The notes beneath the pieces are model-generated. The model saw only the letters and a list, made by a program, of their open reading frames with translations. It ran no database searches and was not told the origin of the DNA. DNA of 42,966 bases from Gemmatimonadota bacterium (GTDB lineage: Bacteria; Gemmatimonadota; Gemmatimonadetes; Longimicrobiales; Gaopeijiaceae). The stretch's first letter is position 1; the number at the start of each line of letters is the position of its first letter. The position numbers were made by a program, and so were the translations under genes. Shown piece after piece: positions 42,953 through 42,966 of the stretch. Location of the stretch: contig JBBEBG010000004.1 of assembly GCA_040882465.1 (NCBI GenBank), forward strand, positions 1 through 42,966, in the 5' to 3' direction.

Positions 42953-42966
42953 AAGTAGACGAAGGC

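Noticed and set aside
1-42966. tRNA, rRNA and CRISPR arrays
   Set aside because: No cloverleaf with a CCA-type end, no rRNA sequence and no regularly spaced repeats were seen by eye; a tRNAscan or CRISPR search would be needed to exclude them fully.

Overview
The window is about 43 kb of GC-rich, gene-dense bacterial chromosome. It looks like a Gram-negative with an outer membrane: there are lipoproteins, beta-barrel proteins and a SusC/SusD-type TonB-dependent uptake pair. SusC/SusD in a high-GC genome, together with the DUF4159 protein, the V4R protein and an NYN-OST-HTH protein, suggests a member of the Gemmatimonadota or a relative in the FCB group. That placement is inference; no rRNA or tRNA gene is visible to settle it.

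Layout, left to right. 1-5.9 kb, minus strand: a small secreted beta-barrel-like protein, a 440-bp gene-poor gap, then a probable operon read leftwards (small DUF2281-like protein, guaB, serine/alanine-type aminotransferase, MltD-like lytic transglycosylase). 5.9-7.9 kb, plus strand: a hexapeptide acyltransferase, hairpin element A and a DUF4159 protein. 8-10.7 kb, minus strand: DinB-like protein, an AmgK-type sugar kinase fused to a RapZ C-terminal domain, and a MurU-like nucleotidyltransferase overlapping it. 11-14.5 kb: 1-Cys peroxiredoxin, hairpin element B, acetyl-CoA synthetase and a hypothetical protein. 14.6-18.5 kb, plus strand: PerR-like regulator, GlcD-like FAD oxidase, DacB/PBP4. 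18.5-19.8 kb, minus strand: SH3 protein and a small partner. 20-22.5 kb, plus strand: beta-barrel protein, moeA, M23 peptidase. 22.6-37.1 kb, minus strand: eleven co-directional genes (susC, susD, cupin, folK, aroB, adenylate-forming enzyme, NYN-OST-HTH protein, alkyladenine glycosylase, NhaC antiporter, etfB, etfA). 37.4-42.9 kb, mainly plus strand: PBP1A, YtxH protein (minus), V4R protein, ruvX, mltG, thiE.

Cell-wall synthesis and turnover recurs throughout: MltD, MltG, PBP1A, DacB, the M23 peptidase and the kinase/MurU sugar-salvage pair. Many neighbours are translationally coupled by ATGA or GTGA overlaps.

The most unusual signals are these. (1) Two homologous intergenic elements, A (6739-6851) and B (11671-11806), have a conserved core inside long stems of different sequence. 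Both stems pair completely on plus-strand RNA, and every non-Watson-Crick pair is G-U. This looks like an undescribed structured RNA or mobile hairpin family. (2) The AmgK-RapZ fusion next to a MurU-like gene. (3) A nested, UUCG-capped leader ahead of guaB. (4) A 34-bp near-perfect palindrome that buries the start codon of the alkyladenine glycosylase. (5) An acyl-CoA-synthetase-like enzyme whose catalytic A10 lysine is glutamate. (6) An NYN - OST-HTH - RG linker - OST-HTH - HhH protein.
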